From contig CM055895.1 in assembly GCA_029582155.1 (NCBI GenBank), positions 14,746,787-14,810,786 on the forward strand: a stretch of 64,000 nt of DNA. Direction: 5' to 3'. Shown piece by piece: positions 46,915-60,734 of this stretch. Source of the stretch: Panopea generosa. Taxonomy: Eukaryota; Mollusca; Bivalvia; Adapedonta; Hiatellidae. How positions within the stretch are numbered: position 1 is the first letter of the stretch; the number at the start of each line of letters is the position of its first letter. A model generated the notes under the pieces. That model did not search any database and was not told where the DNA came from. It saw nothing but the letters and a program-made list of their open reading frames with translations. The position numbers and the translations under genes were made by a program.

Positions 46915-48730
46915 TCTTCGTATCTTACATATCTACTTACGTTTACCATGCATTGGTATAAAAGTGTCAGCAAATTTGATTTAATTCTTTCTTCAATTCA
47001 AATTAAAGGGTTATTATTGATTGACATATTTCTGGCTCGGGGCTAAGCCCGTAAGTTAATACATTGTTTATTATATCAATACAATTGATTGTTTCTCTAC
47101 CAGATTACAGTTCGAGTTGGCTATAGGCCTGTGCCAGATCCAACTTTATAATTGATTTGCCCCTCCCCCCCCCCTCCCCCCGCCACTACCGGCGAGTGTT
47201 GAGAACATTTCTTCCTTACTATGCAAGAACATTGTTCCTTGTGCATTCATAGATTTACTATCATTGTGTAGCCTAACATATGCGTAAACATTTTGTAACA
47301 CAAGGGGAGACAAATTGAAAAACTAATCAGTACATATTGATTTTGAAATGTAGCAAGCATCATTTGTTTCCATTAGCTTTTAACATTATCGTCAAAGTGA
47401 CATTTGGTTTGTCCGTTGGCAATACTGCAGTTAAAATGTTGTGTTTTTTTTTGTGTATAAAAGTTATTGTTTAACGCATGCTAGACTGCGTTTGTCAGCA
47501 TATTGTTCGAAACTTTGCAACATTTAACCGGCTTAGTATCAAGGTCACACGTTATATGTTGCTTAGATAAGAGTCTATGTATTATAAAACAAACCATAGA
47601 AACAATAGATAATTATGTTGACGTGACGCAAGTGTTGTAGTTTCCGTTTTTGTAAGAAAGTGTTAACACGTATTGAGTAACTATCCAATGCCTATGCAAC
47701 CAATTGGAACTTCAGTTTATGTTGAAATCATTGAAAGCAAACACACGAAAGAAAGAACATTGGAAAGCATTTATGCTTGAATAATTAATACAATACACTT
47801 TTAACATAGGCGTATACTTGGTAAGCTGTATCGAATAATAAATACAATACACTTTTAACATAGGCATATACTTGGTAATATGTATTGAAACATTATTTTT
47901 TGTCTTTAACTTTTGTTTATTAACGCATTCGTCCCATGATAAAACTGTTGTCATGAATGCGGTAGTTTAGGTAGTTTGTGGCGTAGCTATCGGATATTTT
48001 GACAACTGGCGTAATTTATCAAAAATCGGTACAATTGATCTATCAAGTCTCAGCTTTCGTTTAAGCTTTGTTTTTTGTAATATAGTACCGCAATTTCTCG
48101 TTAAAAATGCCAGATGGTGGTACGTATTTTCGGACAATTTTCTCAGTTTTTCCCTTGTAAAATAATCAAAATTGATTCAAAATTGTTTACTATAATATTT
48201 TTAAAGTGTTTATTTTATTTTCTGTGATAATATTATTATTATTATTCCATGCAGATAAAATGCAATTTGTATTACCTTTACATCAAATCACTACGCCGGG
48301 GTTGATTAAAAAGCGGGTTTAAAAACAACAAATTTTGAACGTTCATGCTTGAATGCGAGAAAACGCTCTGGTACAAGTTCTTGAGTTTTATATATTTTAA
48401 ACTTTTTTTAATTTAGACAACGATTTAATAAATAGACAGTGTGTTTTTCCATAGTTTTGATTTTAAATTTAAATCAAACACTTAAAAAATACACGACGTT
48501 TGCTCGTGATTTCGGACGCCGTAAAAAAACCCACGCCATATAATATTAACGACGTCGTTCGAAATAGAAGGGAGATGTTGTGTGTTTTTTAGTGTTTCAT
48601 TTTAAATTAGAATTTGAATTCATGAGAAATCTAGCATGAACATCTGCTCTTTTTATTCAGTCATGTTGTAGTGAAATGAATAAAGTTTAACATAATGTAA
48701 AATTCAAAAACTTATACCAGAACATTTGTC
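46915..48730. other. Unassigned DNA with a poly-C tract and a 56-bp doublet
   Basis: A C-rich run at 47160-47183 gives G-quadruplex potential on the minus strand. At 47782-47880 a block with AATACAATACACTTTTAACA and GTATACTTGGTAA occurs twice, about 56 bp apart. No gene was seen. Confidence 0.5.
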
Positions 48731-48735
48731 CAATT

Positions 48736-49851
48736 TCAGAAACTTTCTGAATCAAATATTTTCTGGCACTGGTTCGTCAGTTTCTTGTCTGTTGTGATAC
48801 CTGCAGATTTTGTCATGCGTGTCATCATAGATTTGAGATTGTTTACTCCTACGGGATTTCTCACGAACCACTGATCTAGAGGACCAGGTAAGTCGTAAGT
48901 AGTTTCAGCGTTATAGAATGGGTGCGATGGCTCGGAATATTTCAACGGTCTCTTCTAAGCGTATACCTTATAAACACGCACAGGGCATTTAACAAAATCT
49001 GCTGTATTTGCCAAAGCTTAGGCGAGACGAATATTTTTCGGGTTGTCATCGGTCCTGGTTTTGAATATTCCAAATATTCAAGCCCATTTATATTGGATTT
49101 TAAGGTGATATCGCCCCAGCACATGTCCCTATGTTCCTTACTTCCACATAGACCAAAGTGGTCACAGTTATAGAACCACAGTGTTTGTAATATACTGTTT
49201 GGAGTACAGTCTCCCATCTGCCCAGCAGACCACAAAGCATAGAATTCCTCATCGCTGATGGGGTCACTTTTGATCGGGAGATTGCCCTTTCTGTCACATT
49301 TAAGTGACTTTCGTTTGCAGCTCACAGTTTTGCGAACTTTACAGAAACTCGGGTCATTGAAATTCAATATAGTTTCATTGTATCCTTAACGACGTTACTG
49401 GCGGTCAAAACTCGACATCATGTCTCTGAGACTGCGAGCCAAATAATCATCTCCGTTTACCTTCCAAACGCTTACAAAGAAGCGACAAAGTAACGGGGAT
49501 AGCTCATTGGAGGGAATTTCATGTATCTGTCTGGTTTCGTTATTGATTTCTGGAAATTTTGCCGGCGCTTCAAGTCGACAACAATTTTTGATAAAATGTT
49601 TTTGTGTAAAATTCCTCTACTTCTTTCATTGAAACCGTGGCATACCTTCGATTAGTTGTCGTCTGCTGTGATGTTGTGGCGGCGGACTCCGATGCAATTG
49701 TCAGTCTTTTCGCTTCAAACTCAATGTCCGTATCACATAGTTTGACCATATAAAAAGAAACGGATTCGCGATACACTATTTCAGTCCCAACGCCCAGGCA
49801 TTTCCCATCAGTTTACACTGAATTACCGACTTTGAAAATGAGGTCAGCCAT
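48736..49851 (-). pseudogene. Decayed DUF3504/Crypton-type tyrosine recombinase-like gene
   Basis: Minus strand, starting at a plausible ATG (49851-49849, MADLIFKVG) and reading toward 48736. Landmarks in order: MKEVEEFYTK; IHEIPSNELSPLLCRFFVSV (about 49510); DYLARSLRDMMSSFDRQ then two stops and GYNETILNFND; SDPISDEEFYALWSAGQMGD; SILQTLWFYNCDHFGLCGSK with EHRDMCWGDITLK; a shift near 49060; KCPVRVYKVYA, stop, KRPLKYSEPSHPFYNAETTY; LDQWFVRNPVGVNNLKSMM; MTKSAGITTDKKLTN. This order matches the KIAA1958/ZMYM/QRICH1-type DUF3504 region, which derives from Crypton tyrosine recombinases. The copy ends at KKLTN, before the C-terminal His/Arg/Tyr catalytic part. It has at least five in-frame stops or shifts, so it is dead. 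Whether it came from a mobile Crypton or a host paralogue is open. Confidence 0.8.
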
Positions 49852-49854
49852 GTT

Positions 49855-50400
49855 TGTTTACTTTTTTTTTGACAGCGCTTATGAATAGATCGTTGTAGTG
49901 AATCACTAGCGATATTACACTATGTTAATATCAATAAATATATCTTGGGGTTTATGACACTCCTGCACCAGAAGTAATGTGATAAAATGCTGTATTTGAT
50001 TGTGTTAATTGCCATTTTGATATCATGTGTACATTCATTATTTTTTATTATAAATCCTTGATAAATGATCTAAAGCATCTTCAACGTGCCATTCGTATAG
50101 ATAATATACGCGTACATTTACCTACTGAGACTTAACTGCGACGTGATATATGGACATTTGTTGATTACTGCAAGACGCTGGTCAGTTTTAGTGTGATGAG
50201 CATATTACAGTCCCTGTGTTAGATCCACAATCAAACTGATATAAATATTTGCTTCATTTCCCGTAAGCCGCCGCCAACGGAGGCCGAGTGTTATAAAACA
50301 AGAATTCAATAATGAAAATGCACAAGAAATAGACGTTGTGCGGTAAAACACAAATTTGGGCATGAATGCCATTTGACAAAGACCGTTATTTGTCTAAAAG
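49855..50400. other. Unassigned AT-rich DNA
   Basis: Nothing recognised between the recombinase-like pseudogene start and the 51-bp satellite. Confidence 0.5.
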
Positions 50401-50404
50401 AGTC

Positions 50405-51757
50405 ACAGATAAGCACTTTACAATGATTTATTTTTGACCAGACAAAGGTTGATTGATATCAAGGAGATGCTGTATGATTGATTTTTAACCAAACATCGGT
50501 TGATTGATATCACGGAGACGCTGTATGATTTATTTTTGATCATACATAGGTTGATTGATATCACGGAGATGCTGTATGGTTTATTTTTGACCATACATAG
50601 GTTGATTGATATCACGGAGATGCCGTATGATTTAATTTTGACCATACATAGGTTGATTGATATCACGGAGATGATGTATGATTTATTTTTGACCATACAT
50701 AGGTTGATTGATATCACGGAGACGATGTATGGTTTATTTTTGACCATACATAGGTTGATTGATATCACGCAGATGATGTATGATTTATTTTTGACCTTAC
50801 ATAGGTTGATTGATATCACGGAGACGATGTATGGTTTATTTTTGACCATACATAGGTTGATTGATATCACGGAGACGATGTATGATTTATTTTTGACCAG
50901 ACATAGGTTGATTGATATCACGGAGACGATGTATGATTTATTTTTGACCATACATAGGTTGATTGATATCACGGAGACGATGTATGGTTTATTTTTGACC
51001 ATACATAGGTTGATTGATATCACGGAGACGATGTATGGTTTATTTTTGACCATACATAGGTTGATTGATATCACGGAGACGATGTATGGTTTATTTTTGA
51101 CCAGACATAGGTTGATTGATATCACGGAGACGATGTATGATTTATTTTTGACCAGACATAGGTTGATTGATACCACGGAGACGATGTATGATTTATTTTT
51201 GACCATACATAGGTTGATTGATATCACGGAGATGCTATATGGTTTAATTTTGACCATACATAGGTTGATTGATATCACGGAGATGATGTATGATTTATTT
51301 TTGACTATACATAGGTTGATTGATATCACGGAGATGCTATATGGTTAATTTTGACCATACATAGGTTGATTGATATCACGGAGATGATGTATGATTTATT
51401 TTTGACCAGACATAGATTGACTGATATCACAGAGATGATGTATGATTTATTTTTGACCATACATAGGTTGATTGATATCATGGAGATGCCGTATGATTTA
51501 ATTTACACCATACATAGGTTGATTGATATCACGGAGATGCTATATGGTTTAATTTTGACCATACATAGGTTGATTGATATCACGGAGACGCTTTATGGTT
51601 TATTTTTGACTATACATAGGTTGATTGATATCACAGAGACGATGTATGGTTTATTTTTGACCATACATAGGTTGATTGATATCACGGAAATGATGTATGG
51701 TTTAATTTTGACCAGACTTAGGTTGATTGATATCACGGAGATGTTTTATGATTAATT
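50405..51757. repeat. 51-bp satellite array (about 26 units)
   Basis: Unit: GACCATACATAGGTTGATTG, ATATCACGGAGATGATGTAT, GATTTATTTTT. Since 51 is a multiple of three, the plus strand reads as a 17-residue repeat (IDITETMYGLFLTIHRL) and the minus strand as another (SVISINLCMVKNKPYIV), giving open frames of 282, 134 and 303 residues. A single-base loss near 51344 (GGTTAATTTTG for GGTTTAATTTTG) breaks the plus frame, as expected if nothing maintains it. No coding flank exists. Confidence 0.97.
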
Positions 51758-52090
51758 TTCCATACGTTTACATTTTATACGTTTCTGTACGTTGCCATAC
51801 TTTTTATTACGTTTCTATACAATTAATATTTCTATACATTTCTTTACATTTTTATACATTTCCATTTCTGTACGCTTTTATACGTTTCTTTACAGTTCTA
51901 TACGTTTCTGTATGTTGCCATACTTTTTATTACTTTACAATTAACATTTCAATACATTTCTTAACAGTTCTATACGCTTCTATACGTTTCTATATATTTT
52001 TCATTTACATTTCATACGTTTCTATAAGTTTCTTTACATTTATATACGTTTCTACACATTTGGATACGTTTGTATACGTCGTACTTTAAA
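51758..52090. repeat. Degenerate TATACGTTTCT minisatellite
   Basis: About 25-30 loose copies of an 11-13-bp word (TATACGTTTCT, TACATTTCTT, TATACATTTC). It begins directly after the 51-bp array and ends against a LINE scrap. The 120-residue frame at 51727-52089 is repeat-derived. Confidence 0.85.
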
Positions 52091-52370
52091 ACAAATAATG
52101 TCACCAGAATGGGGACAATAAGATCAATACCAATTTGGTTACAGAACAAGTCATTATTTAAATTACTGCAATTATTTCTTAATCGTGTTAGCATAACTAA
52201 AAGTGCTCTATTTCTATAATAAAAGTGTTGGGGGAATTAAGATATTATTTTGTTTCCCCCTTAGAGTACTTAAATGTTGCTAACGAAGATACAAACTTAA
52301 TTTATTTATCAATTTGATTACAAAGTATAATAGAAGAAAGTATACATGACTTTCTCATAATTTTAGTTCT
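52091..52370 (-). pseudogene. Short LINE ORF2 C-terminal scrap
   Basis: On the minus strand: SSLATFKYSKG (about 52285), a frameshift, then FYYRNRALLVMLTRLRNNCS followed by NLNNDLFCNQIG (about 52235-52130). This is the segment just before the Cys-His cluster in jockey/CR1-like LINE ORF2 proteins. The Cys-His cluster itself is lost where the TATACG repeat begins. No RT motifs remain. Confidence 0.7.
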
Positions 52371-55300
52371 TTGAAATAATTTTTAAATTGTAGGCTGTTC
52401 TTTCATTAACATTTGTGAACAAATCACCTATGTAAGCTGGAATCATGTTTTTGTTAACTTTATACATCAATAAATATTACTAGAATGTAATGTGATACGC
52501 AAAAAATTAAGTAAACGCCTTCCATATGGTGATGATTAAGTACCTTATGATAGCAAATATATAATAGCCAAAGCAGTATTACACGTATATATTAAATACA
52601 TCCTTTTTTCCAATATTTCCCTTTTTAAATAATATTGGTTTAACTTGTTAAGCTATATAATTATATCATTTTGATACTTATTATAGATAGTTTAAAAAAT
52701 GTAATGTTGAAAGAACTTCTCAAGTAAATTATTTTTAATTTGATATACGTATTGCGGACTGTCTATTTTAACTGTACACGGCCACTTTCAGTGCAATACT
52801 AAAATGTTATTTCAAATTATTAAAATAAGTAATAAGTCAGAATGGGGTCAAGACCATAAATAAGTATTAGGTTGTAAATGGTCTATAAACAAATATGTAT
52901 ATTGTACAAACACAATTAACACAACTATTCATTTAGAAAAATGCATAGTTTGTAATCAATTTTAAAAAAAAACTCCAAAAATTTCATTCTTTACGCAACA
53001 CTGTTTTGATGATTATTTTTGTTAATATGCAGAAACTGTAAGTAACATTTCGTTTAAAATACTTCCAAATTGACGCTTGAAGTATGCATACTGTCTGAAA
53101 GGGCATTTCCATAAAACTCCGGGTAATATATATCTGACGGGTTTATAAGTTTTACAACCATCCAGTTCCTGCAAACGCATCAAGATATGTCTGACTACTT
53201 TATACGCCACACAATCATCCGGTGGACGGAAATGCATCACAATCATTTTTGGCTGGTTTACGTACTGTTCCAACATCCGGAATGTGGATATGCATTACGC
53301 CCCTGTCAGCTAGTTGTTGCTGCAATGTGAACAATGTATTCTAAAGTGTTCTCTCCGCAAACACTCACGCACTATGCAATCTAATGCAATATTTATCATG
53401 GAATAACGGAATAAAACAAGAGAAATGTGTGCGATACGAGTATTTTATTTGGTTATCAAACCACGCGTTATAAATCATCTGGAGAAATTTGACAAAACGT
53501 TTTCTTCATACAAATAACACAAATTAAGTTTAAACTATTCACGTCGATTGTGAAATAAGTAATTACAACTAAGACAAACAATATTCGAAGTCCATAAAAT
53601 AAGTACAAAAAATCACTTGATATTGTTTAGAAGTAACAATCACAAGCACAAAAATGCAGTATAAAATGTTTTTTTTTATGAAAGAAAATTAAAGAAATGA
53701 TTAACAGAATACGTAGCTTTATACATTACATAATCCCTGTTTCAATCCGCTGCGGCTACTGGCCGTTCCGTTGCGGTAACTGTTTGCATCTCTTCTGTAT
53801 GTAACTGTGTGTGGAGTGATTAATCTAAGTGTCTGTATTGATGATGTGTCTGTAACTGTGACCGTTATATGTCTCCTGGCTAATATATTTTCTTACTTTT
53901 GGTTGTAACTACACGTTCCGTCCAAAGGGAAATTACTGTTCAGATTAACAATTAGAATATTTATTAATTGGTTATGTCATGGGTCGAATGGTTAGTTTTG
54001 TCTTAATTAATTTTACGAAAGGAAGAACCACTGACTAAATAGTTTCTGTCACAAGTTATAGAATAAAACACGATCACACTAGAATAAGTAATAAGTTGTG
54101 AAGATGAGGCCGACAAGTGCGTATATAAAATAGGAGTATGTCATATAGTAAACAATGTCATAAATGTTATCAATAACATACCGCTGAAAATACAGATTTG
54201 GTAAAAATATTTATAGGAAAAATTTGATCTGCGCATTAGATGGGGAATTGCAAAAGAAGCCCAACGGGAATTTTGACACTTTTTTCGCTTAACACATTTC
54301 TGTTGTGTGATTTATTTAACTGTTAACTTATTAGTTTCAACATTCTTTCTCCATATTTTTATAAAGACCATTATCAAAGAGTTTGAATGTGTTCTAGAAC
54401 TCCTAGTTCATGTTGTCATCACATTTTCTCTGGTCCTTTATGTGGACATCATCTTAAGAGTGGGATGTTTTCAAGAACTGTTAATAATTATCACATTCTC
54501 TGCATTCTTTTATAACAAATTACGTCATTGCTACCACTGTTTCACTTTCCACATGTTCTCCATTCCTTCATCAGTGTTGTTTAATTTTGTCTAGATCTGT
54601 AAGTAATTCCTGCTACTGAAATTAAAAGTTATTTCCCAAACTGGGATATTTACATCGTGTCAATTTAAAACATAGCATAAAGTGCTAATGTTTCCAAACT
54701 GCCACAAGGAAACATCTAAAGAAATACATCCCATAGGTATCTCTATCTTTCTATCAACACATCGTGCAGTTCTTGATATCTTAAATACTTTATTAAGTGG
54801 TATACGAATTGCCGTTGTGATTTTGTGTATCTGCCAAGATATTTTAACACTTACTGTCTATATTTGGGATTCCTTGCAGAGTAAAATAAGATTATACAAA
54901 ATTGTATTAGCTATTTAAAATTGATTGCATAACATTCCGTAATGATTATTGGACATTTGTTTAAATTTTGTAGGTCTCACTGCACAGTTGATATTTTTTA
55001 TATAAAATAAGGTTTAAGATATAAACTGTAAAACATTCAACATGAAAAAGTTCTTAAAGTATGTTTTTAATTGCAAAAATGTATCTTTTTAAAAAATGCT
55101 CAATTACTGTTTGGTTGACTAGCTTGTTTTTCTAAAGTCTTGCATTGCCACCTCTTTTTTCTTTTAAACCATATGTCATCAAATGCTCTGAAATATACCA
55201 ATCAGTTAAAATCAAATAAGTCACACTTTTTAACACCAGCAATATTATAGTATTTGCTATGCATGCGCTTGCTCATATGCAGCAAGAAATAACAGCCTCT

Positions 55301-56212
55301 ATGAAATTACTTCAAACCAATTTATATACGTGATTCATTTTAGCGCTGGATTCGTGTTACCGTCACTTGAAAGGGGATACGATTGTATAGTTCAACGTTA
55401 ATATTTGATTCTCGAGTCAAATATTTACTTAATGAATATTGTGTCAGTTTAAGCCAATTAATATAATTTATAATGTAGAAACATTATACTGCTTTATATG
55501 TGTAGTTTGAACACATCTTACATAGATGTACTTTGTAATTTGCGTTCACATCACTCTTACCTTAACGCCACGCTAAGCAGAATTTTCATTTCGTGGTAGT
55601 TTTAGATTTAATACATTTAAGGTTACAATTGACTAGCAATCGTAACACAATATCATTCTGCTTCCAAAACCCCATTGTACGTGCACTGAAAACTTGGAAA
55701 GTATTGAACATAAACGTTTTCAGCTTTGATCAGTTCATCCCAGCTGTCAAACTTAAAAATATTCTGTAAACATATGAATATTAAGGGGTTATTTGTGTTT
55801 TGAGTAAAATATGTTAATATCGGTACATCTAGCTGCTCTACTTGTACCTTATAAAAACCAACATAATATAATATAAAAGATCAACGGACAATTATGCTGG
55901 CGAAGATCAGGGTTTGGGAATATCTTTCCCGTTGTTAAATGTACAGTTTAGTTCAACAGTTGTCATATAACATTTATTATATACGATGATAAGATGATCG
56001 TCAGAAGGAAGCTATTGATCTGTTGTTTTTGTAACGAAACATAGACTGACAATTAAATGTTAAGAATTGCAGTGCAATGAATCACGAAATAGGGCAAAAA
56101 AAAAACCCCACAAAACAATAACAATGCAAGATACTGAGTATTATGCCACAGGATAAATCACAGATGCATTTCACGAGAGCTAAAATAGAAGTAAACCCGT
56201 TGACCAGTTAAA
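52371..56212. other. Unassigned AT-rich DNA
   Basis: About 3.8 kb. The 84-residue minus frame at 53022-53276 and the plus frames at 54307-54594 and 54682-54918 have no motif I recognise and no supporting start, splice or promoter context. No tandem repeats or RNA genes were seen. Confidence 0.4.
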
Positions 56213-56213
56213 G

Positions 56214-56264
<51 letters not shown>
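56213..56264. repeat. (CT)n microsatellite
   Basis: About 25 CT units with one TTTC interruption. Confidence 0.97.
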
Positions 56265-56266
<2 letters not shown>

Positions 56267-56267
56267 C

Positions 56268-59200
56268 TAAGGTAAAGACGTTATGATCCGTTTATGTTCT
56301 ATCTATATATTTGAATTGAACTTAGTATTAATCTTCTATTTTATTCATATAGTTTGGTGGTCTAGAACTTGATATACCTCTTGATGGGCATATGTAACCT
56401 TATTTAAATGAAATTCAGTGTTGTATGGCTGTTTAGAGACTGATGATAGATTTTGTCATCAAATACAATGTGATGACTAAGACAAACAGAGTAAAAAAAA
56501 AGTCACCCCGACATCCTTATCTTCATTTTTCACGAATGGCTTGCAATATTATGTTACAAATTTAATCAGAAATGGTAAAATATAATCATGTCACGCGATC
56601 TTCCGACAAGAAGCTGACACATAACGTACACTATACGAATACATATTTCATTTTTGATTGACCAATAGTGTAAGTTAATGACTTTCCTCAAAGAAAATGT
56701 ACATCTTTTATGTATAACAAAGAAATAATTATTCAGTAAAACGCTCGCCGGCCAAGGGCAAACCAAAGACTAAATAACAAAATACACCCTTTTGATACTA
56801 TGATAATACCGTATTAAGAATATTTTATAAAATATGTATCACCAAATATTTCTGACACAACAAATGCACTCCATAGCGAGTACACGTAATAACACATGCA
56901 TGTAGAAGGAGAAAAATACTTTTTTTTACACAATGAACTCTATATATAATTTTAACGGAACAAACAATTTATTACGGAAGCGTTAGGTGGTATATCACAA
57001 TTGTCAATCATTTGTGACGAAACATGTACATTTTACGACAACGACTTATGTTGTTTGTCATACCCAAACTCCACGGACTGGTTCACTCTACTTCCGATTC
57101 GGAGAAAGTGAACACTCCTGCATTTGACTACCATTTTGTTTACTTTGTTACGGAGTAAATGGATTCCTGGTTGCCTGCTCCGTGAAAATATTACATTGAA
57201 TGCCGGGTATATTACAGATCCCCAAATGCAATGCAAATCTGCGAACATTATATAGGAATTCCGATTGGCTATAAACAAGAAGCGAACACTCACGCTCTGT
57301 CCCATTCTGGCAGGTATTTCCTGCATCAAAATTTAAGATTGTTTATATATCTATATGGTGTAATAATGCTTGTTCTAGCTTCAATGTTTATTTATGCATG
57401 GAAAGTGTTTTCGCAAGGCTGTGCTAACCTCTATCTTGATTGCATGGTTGTAACCAATGAAAACCATTAAACCAAAAAATAAGACAAACATTAAAACGTT
57501 TTAAAAAAGTTTCAACAATTTAATATGTGCATCAAATATTAGATTATATGCCGAACGGAAATGGACGTCAAATGCAACAGGAGTCACAGTCAAGAAACGT
57601 AGACTGGTTACTGTATGCAATTTATGTCATACCACGGACACGTGGAATGGCACGGAGTTGACCACTTTGTGACAAGGGGATGCGGAAAATAGTGTGGCAT
57701 TACAAACAGTTAACAACATTAACTTTATGATAACAAGCACACACCAAAGGACAATTTATACAAAAGCATTTTGCTTAGATGTACAAGTACAACTTTTGTG
57801 CAATTGAAGTTTATTAATTCTTCTACGAAATTCTGTAATTAAGTTGTCAAAATATGTTTGTAAATTTTAATGTTAATCAAAAGACGTCGGCAAACTTGAA
57901 CAAGCAATATCCCATACTTGATTTGAGCGGTTTCCAAAAAAAAAAATTTTCTTGTAACATATCGGACAGTCTGTTTACATTTTGAAGTATAAAGAAAACG
58001 TGAACAAAGCTTCGTGTGACAGCCAATTTCTTGTAAAAGTGCAAGTTTGATCTCTGATTGATTTATATCATCCGGTTGGCCAAACAATAACATAAAATTG
58101 CATTAGACCAGATACCAACGTTTCCGCAATAGAGTTGTTGTGTCTAAAAGAGTGAGATGTATTCTGTTCATTATCCAATTTCGCGCACTTTTACAACAAC
58201 TCGATAATATCTACTGAATGGTAATACAAACTATACAGATGGTTGACACGCTGAGAGCTTTTACAGAGAAAGTACCAGACTGTGAATCAAATGAATCATA
58301 TCGACTTAATCGGCTAAAGTACGACCAAAAACAACCGATGTTTTAAATATTTCTAAATCAGTATGACTCGGACATACAGCTATATACATACATATAATAT
58401 ACGGTAAAGAGAATTACCATTTGACAGTGCTTAAACATATAACGAAATGTTTTTTGCCAGCTTTTATCAGAGGACGAAAAAACACACACAAAAAACAACA
58501 ACACAAAAACAAACCATTTTCTGTATATTTTGATACAACAGTGAAATGATCGACTGATGTTGCTGCAGACAGACTGAGAAAACTACTGTAACATTACAAA
58601 CTAAAACTTAACTTTACACACAGTGACTACAAATGCGAGCGACCACGCGCCAATTACCCATGTTTCGGTAGTTTCCCCTTAAATTGGTTGTTTAAGAAAA
58701 GGTAGGAGCAAATTTTTGCAACAATGAGTTAAAATATAAAGAATAAAGGTAATACTGACATACTTTATAAACACAACATTCAAATATACAGGAATAGAAC
58801 ATTGATTATTTTTTTATCATTTTTTTGAATTTTTTTTTATTGGATAATTTATCTTTCTACCATTACTGGAAAGTTTCGTCAAAATGCGATGATCACTTTT
58901 TTTTTATTGATTTGAAACATACCACCCCTGTTACCTAAATTCACAAAGAACGCAACATTTTATTGTTTGAATAATTTATTTATCTGTATTTTGATATTCA
59001 GATATTGTTTCTATGGAATTTTCTTTCAATTTCGCAGTGAATTTATTGAAATAAATAATTGAAGTCAAACGCTTGGCAAAGAGCTGAAAAGCATACCACA
59101 AGGTCGGATTTCAAAAAAAAAATCCATTCAATGAGAAGACACTGTCGTGCGTGCATAAAGGCACCAGGAGGCTAAAAAAGACACTGATTTTGTGAATTTT

Positions 59201-60560
59201 AGTAATAATGGTTGTATGTTTCAAATCAATTAATATAAGTAATAATCGCAATAGATTTTGATTAAACATTTTTAGGAATGACGGAAAGATGTTATATTCT
59301 TAAATAATAAATTTGAATGAAATCGATAAAGATTGCAATATTTTATAGCTGTTTATCTGAATGTTGCATTTCTAAAGTCTTTCGGTGAAATTTATCTAAA
59401 ATATGTAAATCACATGAAAAAAAAGATCTAATGGCATTCGTAATTTTCATATACACAAAACATTTAAAACAAATAGCTATATAAAACAAATGCAATTACA
59501 CTATTCCTGCAATAAACAATACCATAACTCCGCCGTAACCGTAAAGTTAAATACTAGTTCTGAAAGACATTGTTTCCGAAATATGAGAAACGCTTCTTTA
59601 TACTTATATGCCAATTTTGTAATGCATGTGGGACGAAAAAGTATGCGTTTACTGATGCTTCTTCTACAATAATGCATGATGATACAGTACAATGGGAATA
59701 AACACGGGTTTTATCACTTATGAACACATAAACAGCTTAAGAAGAAAGACGCACAATACAAGATGGGAACGGTACATGAGAATACTGGAACTGAGACACG
59801 ACTTATTAAACTGTAATGTTTCATTACCATGCTCAGACAATGTTATACATATATGAATGTTATTCTTCAATAGAAAATACTTGTTTTCATAGTTTTCAAT
59901 TTCATACTATGGATGTAAACAAAAATCAAGTATATAGACATAAAGTCACGAATGCGACTCTAAACTGCATACGAATTAATAGATTACAAAAAAGTAAGTA
60001 ACAAATTATAGAAGCAATATACATAAAAGAAATAAAGAGACTGGAATATATGCTTTATCCACTGTACTTCTGCCCATTATAAATCGAGTGTTTCTTTATG
60101 AAACTGCCCTCACCAAGGTTAAAAGTTATTTATTCTAAAAATAAATAAATCCTGTCGAAATATGTATTTATATATGGGCTTGAGTGGGTGTGCTGTTTCA
60201 AGTCATTTTATTTTCATTTCCATGTGCTTTAAAAAGAATAACTGCATTGAAGGGGTTTTAATTTTCAATTATCGAAGAAATGTAAACCATTATACAAAAT
60301 GTGTTCCCCCACTCAAAAAAGCTAAATTATACCTTCGTTTATGACATTTGTTAATTCAAAAATATCAGTAGTCATATGATCTGTTAGAGTAAACTGAAAT
60401 TATACATGATACTTTTGAAATATGTTTTATTTTCTGCACACCTATTCTTGATTAAGGGTGGGTCATCTATGGCCGTGCAACTGGTCAACAGGAACACTCG
60501 TAAATATAATGTCAGATTCAATTTTCACCATTTTGGCCAACATATTAAACTTTACTAAAT
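56268..60560. other. Unassigned AT-rich DNA
   Basis: About 4.3 kb. The facing open frames at 57033-57329 (minus, 98 residues) and 57231-57470 (plus, 79 residues) are not recognised. Short AACAACAAC/AAAAACAAC text occurs near 58490-58515. No RNA gene or tandem repeat identified. Confidence 0.4.
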
Positions 60561-60564
60561 GAAT

Positions 60565-60730
60565 TGGATAGATACAAATCTAACATGATTCGATTGTCTA
60601 GAACCAGTTTTATATCAAGACAAGTTTGTTTGGCACAAATCTGTCATAATTCGGTTTTCCAGAACCAGTTTTATACTCAAACTAGTGTGTTTGACACAAA
60701 TCTAACATGATTCGTTTGTTCAGAACTTAA
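60565..60730 (+). repeat. ~65-bp tandem repeat, 2.4 copies
   Basis: ACAAATCTAACATGATTCG followed by GTTCAGAACCAGTTTTATA and a spacer, at about 60574, 60637 and 60697. The third copy is partial. Confidence 0.8.
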
Positions 60731-60734
60731 CGTT

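Noticed and set aside
50418-51755. Open frames of 303, 282 and 134 residues
   Set aside because: 51-bp satellite read in phase; a one-base deletion breaks the plus frame without any rescue.
53022-53276. 84-residue minus-strand frame
   Set aside because: Less T-driven than neighbours but no recognisable domain or gene context; left unassigned.
54307-54918. Two plus-strand open frames (95 and 78 residues) as a small membrane protein gene
   Set aside because: Hydrophobic composition follows T-richness; no recognisable motif, no conserved start or splice context.
57033-57470. Overlapping frames of 98 and 79 residues on opposite strands
   Set aside because: No family resemblance I could name, and each is the shadow of the other.
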